A stretch of DNA of 64,000 nt from Sphingomonas naphthae (GTDB lineage: Bacteria > Pseudomonadota > Alphaproteobacteria > Sphingomonadales > Sphingomonadaceae): positions 3,855,828 through 3,919,827 of the forward strand of contig NZ_CP117411.1 in assembly GCF_028607085.1 (NCBI RefSeq), written 5' to 3'. A program made the position numbers and the translations under genes. Positions 37,218-46,112 of the stretch are shown one piece after another (the first letter of the stretch is position 1; the number at the start of each line of letters is the position of its first letter). The notes below the pieces were generated by a model, which ran no database searches, was not told where the DNA came from, and saw nothing but the letters and a program-made list of their open reading frames with translations.

Positions 37218-38297
37218 ATGACGAGTCATATCACCCCGGTGATCCTGTCCGGGGGATCGGGTACGCGGCTGTGGCCCATGTCGCGCGCGGCCAAGCCGAA
37301 GCAGTTGCTGGCGCTCACCAGCACCGATTCGATGCTTCAGTTGACCGCTCGCCGCTCGTCGGACGACACGCGCTTCGATCGCCCGCTCGTCGTCGGCAAC
37401 GCCCGCCATGCCGAAATGATCGAGGAGCAACTGGAGGCCATTTCGCTGCCGGCGGCATCTTTGGTTTTGGAGCCGGCAGGGCGCAATACCGCGCCCGCCA
37501 TCGCGCTGGCGGCGTTGCTGACCCGACCGGACGCAATTCTGCTGGTGATGCCGAGCGATCATGTCATCAACGACGTGTCCGCCTTCCGCGCCGCGATCGA
37601 GACCGCCGTGCCGCTGGTCGAGGATGGATGGCTCGTCACCTTCGGCATCGCGCCGACCGCGCCCGACACCGGCTATGGCTATATCCGCCGCGGCGAGACG
37701 CTGGCGCCGGGTATCGAGCGGGTCGAGAAATTCGTCGAGAAGCCCGACCGCGCCACCGCCGAAGCCTATCTGGCGGAGGGGTGCTACAGCTGGAACGGTG
37801 GCATCTTCCTGTTCCGCGCCGACGCCTATCTCGTCGAGCTGGGCCGCCATGCACCGGAGATGCTGGCGGCAGTCCGCGAGTCGCTCGACAAGGGCGTCCG
37901 CCAGGGCCAGCGCGTGTATCCCGAGGAAGCGGCCTTCAAGGCGGCACCGTCGGATTCGATCGATTATGCGGTGATGGAGAAGGCCGACAGGGTTGCCGTC
38001 GTACCGGTCGATATGGGCTGGTCCGATGTCGGTAGCTGGGATGCCCTGCACGAGATTGCCCCGCGCGATGAGGCGGGCAATGCCGAACATGGCGAGATCG
38101 TCTCGATCGACACCAGCAATTGCCTGTTGCGCACCGATGGTCCGCTCGTCGCGGCGATCGGGGTGAAGGATCTGATCGTGATCGCAACAGGCGATGCCGT
38201 TCTCATCATGCCGCGCGGATCGAGCCAGGACGTCAAGCGCGCCATCGAGAAGCTGAAGGCATCGGGGCATGTCACGTTGGATCGCTCTTCGCTCTGA
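37218..38297 (+). CDS. Mannose-1-phosphate guanylyltransferase
   Basis: The enzyme makes GDP-mannose from GTP and mannose-1-phosphate for glycan synthesis. The product has 359 residues. The signature is ILSGGSGTRLWPMSRAAKPK followed by QLL, and VEKFVEKPDRATAEAYL carries the second motif. Only the nucleotidyltransferase domain is present; the phosphomannose isomerase half of ManC/XanB-type fused enzymes is missing. The ATG at 37218 is preferred to the TTG at 37206. It is a free-standing gene at the head of the polysaccharide region, 252 bases upstream of a WcaI-like transferase. Confidence 0.93.
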   Translation: MTSHITPVILSGGSGTRLWPMSRAAKPKQLLALTSTDSMLQLTARRSSDDTRFDRPLVVGNARHAEMIEEQLEAISLPAASLVLEPAGRNTAPAIALAALLTRPDAILLVMPSDHVINDVSAFRAAIETAVPLVEDGWLVTFGIAPTAPDTGYGYIRRGETLAPGIERVEKFVEKPDRATAEAYLAEGCYSWNGGIFLFRADAYLVELGRHAPEMLAAVRESLDKGVRQGQRVYPEEAAFKAAPSDSIDYAVMEKADRVAVVPVDMGWSDVGSWDALHEIAPRDEAGNAEHGEIVSIDTSNCLLRTDGPLVAAIGVKDLIVIATGDAVLIMPRGSSQDVKRAIEKLKASGHVTLDRSSL

Positions 38298-38513
38298 TCA
38301 GGGGTTGATCGATGGTGCGTTGCGGTAATTTCTCGCAAAGAGTGCGCTAAATCTGGAATTTCCCGGTAGGAACGGGTTGGCGGTAGGGCCATAGCGGGCA
38401 TAAGAATGAACGGCATGCGGCTTGGCGCCGGCGGAATCGCCTCGCGCCCTCGCTGGCGTGCTGATGATCTGGGGTTCGGGGGCAGCGAACGTGATCGGCG
38501 GGTTGAATAGGGT

Positions 38514-38533
38514 CGCTGCGTTTGAACGCAGCG
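38514..38533. promoter_or_regulatory. Perfect inverted repeat before a glycosyltransferase start
   Basis: CGCTGCGTT-TG-AACGCAGCG is a 9-base perfect inverted repeat ending 16 bases before the GTG start. It could be an operator or a leader hairpin; no T-run follows. The rest of the 252-base gap from 38298 shows no open frame or other signal that I can support. Confidence 0.4.
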
Positions 38534-38549
38534 TAGCGGCGCGGGGCGC

Positions 38550-39863
38550 GTGGTGACCGAATCCGTCGCCGCGCTTGCGGCTTTTCCGGATGACGAGCCC
38601 GCCGTCACTGCGTCGGCTGGCACGAATGCGCTGCGAGACATCCGCATCCACGTCATCACGCTCAACTATCATCCCGAGGAAATCGGGATCGGCCCATATT
38701 CGGCCGAGATGGCGGCATCCTTCGCGGCCGCCGGGGCCACCGTCACGGTCAGCAGCGGCAAGCCTTTCTACCCCGCATGGCGCATCGATCCGGCCTTTGC
38801 CGGCCACCGCCCGCATGATCGGCTGCGGGACGGCGTCGCGATCCGCCACCACCATATCTATGTGCCCACGCGCCCGACCGGCCTGAAGCGCATCTTCCAT
38901 CACCTGAGCTTCGCGGCGGGCATCCTGCCGCACGTGCTCGGCATCGCCCGGCGCGACCGGCCCGATCTGATCTTCATGGTCGCGCCCTCGCTGATCTCCA
39001 CCGTCGTCGGCCTGCTGGCGGCGCGGGTGTCGGGCGCGCGGACGTGGCTGCATGTGCAGGATTTCGAGGTGGAGGCCGCCTTCGCCACCGGCCTGCTGCC
39101 CGGTGGCCTGCTCAAGCGGCTCGCCTCGGCTTTCGAGCGGGCGGTGATCCGCCGCTGCGACCGCGCCAGTTCGATCTCGCCGCAGATGTGTGCCAAGCTG
39201 CTCGAAAAGGGCATCGCTCCCGATCGGGTCGTCGAATTCCGCAACTGGTCGGATATCGCCGCCATCCAGCCGATGGCGGCACCCTCGCCCTACCGCGACG
39301 AATTCGCCATCACGACACCCTATGTGGCGCTCTATTCGGGGAATATCGCCAACAAGCAGGGGATCGAGATCCTGCCCCGCGTGGCGCGGCTGCTGGCGTA
39401 TCGGACCGATCTCACCTTCATGATCTGCGGCGATGGCCCGGCACTGGCCAATGTCCGTACCGCCGCGATCGGGCTCGATAACGTCCGCTTCGCTCCGCTC
39501 CAGCCGCGCGGGCGATTGAACGAACTGGTCGGGCTGGCCGACATCCACCTCCTGCCGCAGCTCGCGGCGGCGGCCGATCTGGTGCTGCCCTCCAAGCTCA
39601 CCAACATGCTGGCGTCGGGTCGCCCGGTGGTCGCCGGCGCGGAGATCGGCACCGCGCTCGCCAACGAGGTCGAGGGCGCCGGTCTGGTGGTGCCGCCCGA
39701 TGACGCACAGGCCTGGGCCGATGCGATCGAGGCTCTGCTCGACGATCCCGATCAGGCCAAGGCGATGGGCCGCAAGGCGCGCCATTTCGCCGAAACCCGC
39801 TGGGCGAAGGATGCGCTGCTCGGCGCCGTCCAGTCGCGCATCGCCACGCTGGTGCGCGGCTAG
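38550..39863 (+). CDS. WcaI-like glycosyltransferase
   Basis: The product has 437 residues. After about 30 non-conserved residues the GT-B fold begins with IHVITLNYHPEEIGIGPYSA. The family signature RTWLHVQDFEVEAAFATGL is followed by SGNIANKQGIEILPRVARLL, ICGDGPALANVR and LVLPSKLTNMLASGRPVVA. WcaI enzymes add fucose or mannose-type sugars in colanic-acid-like exopolysaccharides, so the donor may be a GDP-sugar, matching the upstream GDP-mannose gene. The start is GTG at 38550 or the next GTG at 38553. It ends ten bases before the convergent lipoprotein gene. Confidence 0.9.
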   Translation: MVTESVAALAAFPDDEPAVTASAGTNALRDIRIHVITLNYHPEEIGIGPYSAEMAASFAAAGATVTVSSGKPFYPAWRIDPAFAGHRPHDRLRDGVAIRHHHIYVPTRPTGLKRIFHHLSFAAGILPHVLGIARRDRPDLIFMVAPSLISTVVGLLAARVSGARTWLHVQDFEVEAAFATGLLPGGLLKRLASAFERAVIRRCDRASSISPQMCAKLLEKGIAPDRVVEFRNWSDIAAIQPMAAPSPYRDEFAITTPYVALYSGNIANKQGIEILPRVARLLAYRTDLTFMICGDGPALANVRTAAIGLDNVRFAPLQPRGRLNELVGLADIHLLPQLAAAADLVLPSKLTNMLASGRPVVAGAEIGTALANEVEGAGLVVPPDDAQAWADAIEALLDDPDQAKAMGRKARHFAETRWAKDALLGAVQSRIATLVRG

Positions 39864-39873
39864 GCCCGTCCGG

Positions 39874-40248
39874 TCACTGCGCCTGGCAGTAGGCGCGCCA
39901 GTCCTTCTGGAATTCCTGTGCCGCCGCCGGCGGCGTCTGCGGTCCGGCGACGGGCTCGACCGAAATGAAGTTCGCGCCGGTCGGGATCACGAAGCGCCGC
40001 GCGGCGCTGTCGTTGCCCGCGCCCGGCTTCGGGCGGACGGACCCGCACAGGATCGCCTGCCCCTCGCTGGCCTGCTCCATCACGATATCCTCGCGCACGA
40101 TACCGGGAAACATCGGCCCGATCCGCGCCGCCGCCACATCCCGTTCGTCCGGCGGGCTGCATTGCGTAAGCGTCGCCGCGGCGACTGCCAGAATGGCGAG
40201 GGAAACCCGCCGGTCCCGGTGAGACTGGATGGGTCGCATATCGGTCAT
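39874..40248 (-). CDS. Putative lipoprotein of unknown function
   Basis: The product has 124 residues. A hydrophobic stretch followed by AATLTQCSPPDE resembles a lipoprotein signal, with Cys30 as possible lipidation site, but the residues before the cysteine are not an ideal lipobox. No domain is recognised. Its start overlaps the stop of the polymerase-like gene (ATGA), so it is cotranslated with it and may be linked to polysaccharide assembly. Confidence 0.65.
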   Translation of the reverse strand: MTDMRPIQSHRDRRVSLAILAVAAATLTQCSPPDERDVAAARIGPMFPGIVREDIVMEQASEGQAILCGSVRPKPGAGNDSAARRFVIPTGANFISVEPVAGPQTPPAAAQEFQKDWRAYCQAQ

Positions 40249-41915
40249 CGCGCGATCGCCATTCGGCTCGGCTGCGACGCCAGCGCGCGCATGATCAACC
40301 GAACTGACCAGAATACGAGCACATACATCAGCACGTTCTGGGGGAAGGATCGCAGCAGATCGACGGGAAGGCTCGCGAAGGAGTCGTTCGCGAAACTGTT
40401 CGTGAACCAGCGCGCGAGGCTGATCAGCCCGACGACCGATATGATCGGCACGGTCTCACCCGGGCTGACCCGCCCCGTCACCAGACTGTCTTTCAGCACG
40501 AAGCTCAGTATCGCGAACAGGCCGAGCGCCGGCCAGCAGAGCAGGCCGAAGATGGCGTAGGCGTCCACGAACGAGGATCCCGTCAGATAGCTGCCCAGCT
40601 CGGTATACCGCCCCGATTCCGTATTGTAGAAATCGCCCGAACTGTAGGCGCGCTTCGATTTATCGACCGACGAGCCGATCGCGTTCAGAAACGGCTGGGG
40701 GAAGAGCGTTAGGAAGGTCTCCCACGATTCCGTCCGGGCCTTCGCGATGTCCTCGGGCGTGAGCCGCACATAAGCGGTATAGATCAGATCGACGTATTTG
40801 ATCGCCAGCGTGCGGTTGATGAACTGATTGGGCGTATAGGCTTCGTTATATTCGCTGGTGATATCGAGCAGCGACTTCTCGATGTCCTCCAGCGAACTGC
40901 CGTTCATGAAGGCGGCGGCGGTCGCCTGAACGAGCTGGGCGCTTCCCCCCACCGCGCGCATCTCGCGCGCCACGAGCATCGCGCCCGACAGGCGGTACAG
41001 CATCGGCCCGACCGCCAACGCGATCAGGATGCCGGTGATCAACGCCCGCCTGTTGGCCTTGGTCGGCCGCCAGGCGCCGTTCAGGTAGAAGATGGCACCG
41101 ACCAGCGCCACGTCGAGCGTCGCGAAGGCGAAGGTCGATCGCGCGTTGCTGATCGCCGCCGCCAGGATGAGCGCGACGAAATACAGGCCGATCGGCCATT
41201 TGCGCGCCGTCGCGTCACCGCCATAGACGCGCGGCACGATGGCCAGCAGCGGAAGCACGCTCAACGGGCGGAAGGCCGAGAGGAACTGTCCGGTGACGTC
41301 GCCGATCTCGATCGTCGTGCCCTCGGCGAAGCGGGCCGAATTGATGACCGCGGCCAGACCGATGAGGCCCATTACCATGAGTTCGGACTGGCGGGGCGCC
41401 ACGAATATCTGGAGCGGGCGATAGACGTTCTCGCGCAGCTTGATCTTCGCCTGCCGGCAGAAATGGCTGTGGCGGTAGATATGATGGGCGGCGATCAGCG
41501 TTGCCGTGGCCCCGCAGCCGAACAGGAAGGTCGTCACCGGATTTTCGAGATTGGTGACGATCGGGTTCAGATAGGCTGTCTGGAAGATCAGCCCGCCGAA
41601 CCCCGTCACCAGGGCCGCGCCGATGATGCTGAGGGTCGATATGGGATACAGCACCACCCGGTTCGGCGTGAGGCAGTAAGCGAAGGCCGCCCAGCCCGTC
41701 GCGGCCGCCAGGGTCGAAGACAGAAGGTTGTCGATCGAGATGTCGAGGAAGGCCTGCATCACCAGGCAGCCGACCAGCAGCAGCGACGCGATCTCGCGCA
41801 CCCGCTTCAACCGGCCGATCGTGACGGGATCGTGGTCGCTGCGGACGGTCGCCGGGGCGCTGTCCTCGCGCACCGCGTCCGCCGTCATCGCACCCCCGAC
41901 TGCCACGCTCGCCAT
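40245..41915 (-). CDS. Polytopic membrane protein, O-antigen/EPS polymerase-like
   Basis: The product has 556 residues with about ten to twelve hydrophobic segments and one long hydrophilic stretch (about residues 320-450) that includes SSLEDIEKSLLDITSEYNEA. This layout, a large periplasmic loop late in a many-pass protein, is that of Wzy-type polymerases, which join polysaccharide repeat units. Sequence conservation of Wzy proteins is very low, so assignment rests on topology and locus. It is upstream of the lipoprotein gene. Confidence 0.6.
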   Translation of the reverse strand: MASVAVGGAMTADAVREDSAPATVRSDHDPVTIGRLKRVREIASLLLVGCLVMQAFLDISIDNLLSSTLAAATGWAAFAYCLTPNRVVLYPISTLSIIGAALVTGFGGLIFQTAYLNPIVTNLENPVTTFLFGCGATATLIAAHHIYRHSHFCRQAKIKLRENVYRPLQIFVAPRQSELMVMGLIGLAAVINSARFAEGTTIEIGDVTGQFLSAFRPLSVLPLLAIVPRVYGGDATARKWPIGLYFVALILAAAISNARSTFAFATLDVALVGAIFYLNGAWRPTKANRRALITGILIALAVGPMLYRLSGAMLVAREMRAVGGSAQLVQATAAAFMNGSSLEDIEKSLLDITSEYNEAYTPNQFINRTLAIKYVDLIYTAYVRLTPEDIAKARTESWETFLTLFPQPFLNAIGSSVDKSKRAYSSGDFYNTESGRYTELGSYLTGSSFVDAYAIFGLLCWPALGLFAILSFVLKDSLVTGRVSPGETVPIISVVGLISLARWFTNSFANDSFASLPVDLLRSFPQNVLMYVLVFWSVRLIMRALASQPSRMAIAR

Positions 41916-41990
41916 GCTCGAAACGCCCCCTGCCGCGGCCTTAGCGCAACCCCGCCTCTCCCGCCAGCCGTGGCGGCCGGTTCGTGGCGA

Positions 41991-42839
41991 TCAGCCGCCG
42001 GCCTTCGCCGCCAGTTGCCGCTCGTAGATCTTGGTGTCCACCAGCAGCCGGAACCAGAAGGCCTGGAGCATGTGATAGATGAAACCGCGCCGCCCATCGA
42101 GGAAGCCCAGCAGGATGAAATAGCGGTAGAACAGGTAGATCGTCGGCCGCAGGAACAGGGGCAGGCGATAATACCAGCCCTGCGCATAGCGCTTGCGGGC
42201 GATGATGTTGCCGCCCAGGCTCGCCTGCACCTGGCCCTCCTTGGCCTCCGCCACGGAGCCGAGGAACGCTTCCTCCGCTTCCATGTCCGACCAGCGGTTG
42301 TGGCGCGCGGTCCATTCGGCGATCGTGGTGTCCTGATAGTCGAGCATATATTCGCGGATCTGGCGGGTGCGGCCGGCGGCCACGAAATGCTGGTCGTACA
42401 GCCGTTCCTCGCACCGGCCGAAGCCGTTGCGGAACAGGCGATAATGCCATGTCCGCGCGATGCCGCCGAAGCGCAGCACCAGATCCATGAACACGATCTT
42501 GCGGCCGATGATGAAGCCGTCGGTATCGACGGTAGCAAGGTTCAGCCCCTTGATCGCGCGCGTCAGTTCCGGGGTGAGTTCCTCGTCGGCATCGACGTGG
42601 AGTTGCCAGTCGTGCTTCAGCGCCAGCGTGTCGATCGCCCAGTTGCGCTGCGCGGCATAATTGGTGAACGGATGCTGCGTCACCTGGCAGCCCAGCGCCT
42701 CGCACACCGCGACCGTATCGTCCTTGCTGTAGGAATCGACGATGTGGATATCGTCGGAAATCTCCATCAACGGCTTCAGCGTCCGGCCGATGGTGGCAGC
42801 CGAATTGAAGGTCAGAACGATGACCGAGATGCCCGCCAT
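41991..42839 (-). CDS. Glycosyltransferase family 2, WaaE-like
   Basis: A GT-A protein of 282 residues. It begins ISVIVLTFNSAATIGRTLKP, followed by IHIVDSYSKDDTVAVCEALG and the metal-binding acidic triad in WQLHVDADEELTPEL. The later FGGIARTWHYRLFRNGFGRC and two C-terminal hydrophobic patches (RPTIYLFYRYFILLGFLDG) resemble the lipopolysaccharide-core transferase group. The acceptor is unknown. It is separated from the polymerase-like gene by 75 bases. Confidence 0.88.
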   Translation of the reverse strand: MAGISVIVLTFNSAATIGRTLKPLMEISDDIHIVDSYSKDDTVAVCEALGCQVTQHPFTNYAAQRNWAIDTLALKHDWQLHVDADEELTPELTRAIKGLNLATVDTDGFIIGRKIVFMDLVLRFGGIARTWHYRLFRNGFGRCEERLYDQHFVAAGRTRQIREYMLDYQDTTIAEWTARHNRWSDMEAEEAFLGSVAEAKEGQVQASLGGNIIARKRYAQGWYYRLPLFLRPTIYLFYRYFILLGFLDGRRGFIYHMLQAFWFRLLVDTKIYERQLAAKAGG

Positions 42840-42916
42840 GTGATTTTCCCCAAAACCCGCAAAATGCTCCTATCCGAGCGCGCCAGACGGCTCAACCCGG
42901 TGATAGGGATGCCAGC

Positions 42917-44764
42917 ATGACGATTCGCAGAAATCCGCCGATGGCGCGCGCGAGGCGGCTGGTCCTCGCCGCCTGCGCGCTGCTGGCCTCGTCCGCCGGC
43001 CCCGCCCAGCCGCCGCGTGCCGACGCCACGGCCGTGGCGGCGCTCCGCGCGCGCGGCAAGGCGATGCTGCGCGCGGCCGAGCCCGCGCTCTTCCCGCGCG
43101 AGGACGTCAAGTTCCGCTCGTACGACACGATCGCCGCCACCGCCCTCCACGGCTGCGGCCCGCCGGCGCTGGCCGAGGGTATGGTCGGCCTGCTCGATCC
43201 GGCCAAGTACAAGGCCAGCGTCGATCCCGCCGGGCTCGCCTTCCTGCTGCCGCCGCTGGTCCGTTACCTGCGCCTCTATCCGCAATGCCTCTCGCCCGAT
43301 CAGTTCCGGCGCATCCGCCTGTGGCTGGAACAGCCGCTGCCGATCTTCACCCATGGCACGCTCAACCATGCGCTGATGACGGCCACTTCCCTCTACCTCC
43401 TCGCCGAGATGCTGCCCGATCAGGCGTGGCGCGAGGGGCGGGGCCAGCCCGTCGCCAGCGCGACGATGGTCTCGCGCTATCGCCAGTTGCTGCTGGAGCG
43501 GCTCGCCAACGGCCTGACCCATGGCCATAGCGAGCAACTCTCGCCGACCTATGCGCCGGTGCATCTTGTCGCCCTCGTCAACCTCCGGGATTTTGCCGCC
43601 GATCCCGCGCTGCGCGCCGCCGCCGAGGTGGCGCTGGTCGCGCAGATCGCGATGCTCAGGGCGGATGCGCGCGACGCCTTCATCCTGCCGCCTTATGCCC
43701 GCGAGCCCAATCGCGGCGGCCAGACGGCGGACTGGCCGAGAACCAACGCGAGCGACGTGCTCTGGTATTATTATGGCACCGGCGATCGCCCGCCGCACCA
43801 GCCGGCCGGCCCGATGTTCATGGCGATGCTGACCACCTCCCATTGGGTGCCGCCCGCCGCGCTGCTCGCGCTCGGCGGCGAGGCGGGGTCGTACGAGATC
43901 GCCACCCGCACCCCCGAATTTTCCGAATGGGCGCGCGACGGGGCGCCGCAACTCTACGGCTCCGCCCTGATCGCGCCGGGCTATGCGATCGGCGCGGGCA
44001 ATGTCGCCACCGCCGCGACCATCGCCCGGCCGACCCAGGCGGTCGCCTTCGCCATCCGGCCGCGCGGTGCCGAGGGCGTGATCGAATGTATCGCCATGCC
44101 CGACGATCGCGCCTCGCCGCGCCAGCAGGTCTGGCGTTACGGATCGGAAGGCGCGCTCGTCTACCTGCCCGGTGCGGCACCGTCCTGCCGCTATGGTCTC
44201 ACGCCCGACGAGATCGTCACCGCGCCGGACGGCCTGTGGCTGCGCTATGGCACCACCGCCGTCGCGCTGCGCTTCGCGGGGGGCACGGCGCGCTACGGGG
44301 AGGGGAAGGGGCCGGCCGACGGCGGGCCGGTCGGGCTGGTCAGCCTCTCCGGCGAGCGCCCCGCCATCGCCTTCTCGGTCGCGACCCTGGCGGCGGGGCA
44401 GGGCCTTGCCGCCTACCGGCAATCCCTTGCCGCCCGCCCGATCGCCTATGATGCCGCCAGCGGCACGCTCCGGTTCCGCGCCACGGACGGTCGGCTGGTC
44501 GCGGTTCGGGCCGTGCCGCCGGTCGCGGTGGCGGGCGGGCGCATGGCGTCCTTTCCCTCGGTCATGCTCGACCATGCCCCGGTTCCGCCACCCGCGGCGA
44601 CTGGCGATGTCTTCCGCAGCCCCATGCTCCGCATTGGCCAGGGCCGCTTCGACCTGCGCTCCCCGGCTGGCGCGTTGAGCGGCAGCATCGCGGGCGATCG
44701 GGCGACCTTCGCCGTCCGATCGCCGCTTACAGCACAGGCAGCACCCGCCGCCGGATCGCGTTGA
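42917..44764 (+). CDS. Secreted protein of unknown function (possible polysaccharide-modifying enzyme)
   Basis: The product has 615 residues. It starts with a signal peptide (MARARRLVLAACALLASSAG is within it). The N-terminal half is helix-rich, with FPREDVKFRSYDTIAATALH and TLNHALMTATSLYLLAEM. The C-terminal half is rich in predicted strands. A helical N-terminal toroid plus beta-sheet tail is the layout of several polysaccharide lyases such as alginate and heparin lyases, and HGTLNHALMTAT and HGHSEQLSPTYAP could be active-site segments. I do not recognise a family with confidence. Its placement between a GT2 gene and an SGNH hydrolase suggests action on the local polysaccharide. The last 38 bases overlap the convergent SGNH gene. 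Confidence 0.7.
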   Translation: MTIRRNPPMARARRLVLAACALLASSAGPAQPPRADATAVAALRARGKAMLRAAEPALFPREDVKFRSYDTIAATALHGCGPPALAEGMVGLLDPAKYKASVDPAGLAFLLPPLVRYLRLYPQCLSPDQFRRIRLWLEQPLPIFTHGTLNHALMTATSLYLLAEMLPDQAWREGRGQPVASATMVSRYRQLLLERLANGLTHGHSEQLSPTYAPVHLVALVNLRDFAADPALRAAAEVALVAQIAMLRADARDAFILPPYAREPNRGGQTADWPRTNASDVLWYYYGTGDRPPHQPAGPMFMAMLTTSHWVPPAALLALGGEAGSYEIATRTPEFSEWARDGAPQLYGSALIAPGYAIGAGNVATAATIARPTQAVAFAIRPRGAEGVIECIAMPDDRASPRQQVWRYGSEGALVYLPGAAPSCRYGLTPDEIVTAPDGLWLRYGTTAVALRFAGGTARYGEGKGPADGGPVGLVSLSGERPAIAFSVATLAAGQGLAAYRQSLAARPIAYDAASGTLRFRATDGRLVAVRAVPPVAVAGGRMASFPSVMLDHAPVPPPAATGDVFRSPMLRIGQGRFDLRSPAGALSGSIAGDRATFAVRSPLTAQAAPAAGSR

Positions 44765-46112
44765 CCACCCGCCGCGCCAGATAGGCCGTGCCTCCGTCGG
44801 TCGGGTGGATGCCGTCGCCGCCGATCACCAGCCCGGCATTGGCCGAGGCGCCGTGGCCCGCGTTGTTCCAGCTTCCCGTCACCCACGGCAGGCTGGCGTC
44901 GCCGGCGATCGGCACGAACATCGTCAGCGGGTCGTTCGCCGCCAGCACCGCCGATTGCACCGCCGCCTCGGTCACGGCCGCCGCCGCGCCGTTGCTCCAC
45001 ACGCCCAGCACCACGATCGGCGCGGTGGAGCCCGCCCGGATCGCGCGCAGGGTCGCCAGCGCGGCAGCGGTGATCGTGCCGGCCGGCTGGCCATTGTCGT
45101 TGGTCGATCCCATCAGCACCCAGATGTCGGGATTGCGGGTCAGCGCCTCGGCCACGCGCTGGCCATAAGTGTAAAATCCGGCCCCGCCGTTCACATAGCC
45201 CGTCCCGCCGATCGAGACATTCCACGGATCGGCCCAGCCCAGCGCCGCCGCGATCCGCTGCGGTGCCGATCCGCCCGCCACGAACGGCCCGAACGACGAG
45301 CCCGCCATGATCGAATCCGACAGGAAGGCGGCGCGCACCATGTCGCGCCCCGGCGCCCACACCTGCCCCTGTGCCGAGACCCGCACGTCGCGCAGCCCCA
45401 TGTCGGCCGCCAGCTCGATGCGGATGCGATGCCCGCGCCGCTCGCCGGCGGGGAAGCTCACCGTCAGCCAATTGTCGCCCGTTCCCGGCATGGTCAGGCC
45501 GCCGGCGGCATAGCGCCGGCCGTCGATCACCAATTGCACCGGCGCGGTGCGGCGGAAGATGCCGATCGCCACCTGCGGCTCGTCGGTCTCGAACTCCCAG
45601 CCCGCGTGCAGCCCCGTCGGCTGGCCGGCCGCCCGATCGAAACCGTACAGCCCGGCATAGCCGCCGAGATTATAGGCATAGCCGCCGATCGCCCGGATCG
45701 CGCCCGGTACATGGCCCGTCTGGAAACTGGCCGGCGCGAAGGCGTTGGCGAGGGTCGGCGCGGTCGTCGATACGCTCACCTGCGGCGCCAGCGGATCGGC
45801 CGGGATCGTCACCGCCGGGCCGAAATAGGTCCACAGCACCGCCCCGTCGCTCACCGCGCTCCCGTTGGCATGGCTCGGCACAACGGGGGAGGCGGGCGAG
45901 GTGCCGCCCGACGCCGCGACATACCAGCGGCCGCCCGCCGCCACGACATTGCCGGGGATATAGGCCGTCGACGCGGCATAGGCCGGCGGCTCGGTCAGCG
46001 GCGGGCTGGCGAAGGGATCGGTCGCGCTCGCGGCGGCGCGGCGCAGGCGTTCGCCCCGCCCCTGCGCGGCCAGCGCCTCGGGCGAGGCGGCGGGCAGCAT
46101 CACGCCCGGCAT
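44727..46112 (-). CDS. SGNH/GDSL hydrolase with an N-terminal fibre-like module
   Basis: The product has 461 residues. The catalytic domain is C-terminal: the serine block is RAAFLSDSIMAGSS, the GxND block is LMGSTNDNGQPA, and the Asp/His block is GDGIHPTDGGTAYLARRV. This is an esterase fold commonly used to deacetylate glycans. The N-terminal region (about 40-100) has YAASTAYIPGNVVAAGGRWY and VAASGGTSPASP, a repeat pattern seen in phage tail-fibre and carbohydrate-binding modules. No signal peptide is obvious. The start at 46112 overlaps the preceding stop by one base (TGATG). Confidence 0.82.
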   Translation of the reverse strand: MPGVMLPAASPEALAAQGRGERLRRAAASATDPFASPPLTEPPAYAASTAYIPGNVVAAGGRWYVAASGGTSPASPVVPSHANGSAVSDGAVLWTYFGPAVTIPADPLAPQVSVSTTAPTLANAFAPASFQTGHVPGAIRAIGGYAYNLGGYAGLYGFDRAAGQPTGLHAGWEFETDEPQVAIGIFRRTAPVQLVIDGRRYAAGGLTMPGTGDNWLTVSFPAGERRGHRIRIELAADMGLRDVRVSAQGQVWAPGRDMVRAAFLSDSIMAGSSFGPFVAGGSAPQRIAAALGWADPWNVSIGGTGYVNGGAGFYTYGQRVAEALTRNPDIWVLMGSTNDNGQPAGTITAAALATLRAIRAGSTAPIVVLGVWSNGAAAAVTEAAVQSAVLAANDPLTMFVPIAGDASLPWVTGSWNNAGHGASANAGLVIGGDGIHPTDGGTAYLARRVVNAIRRRVLPVL

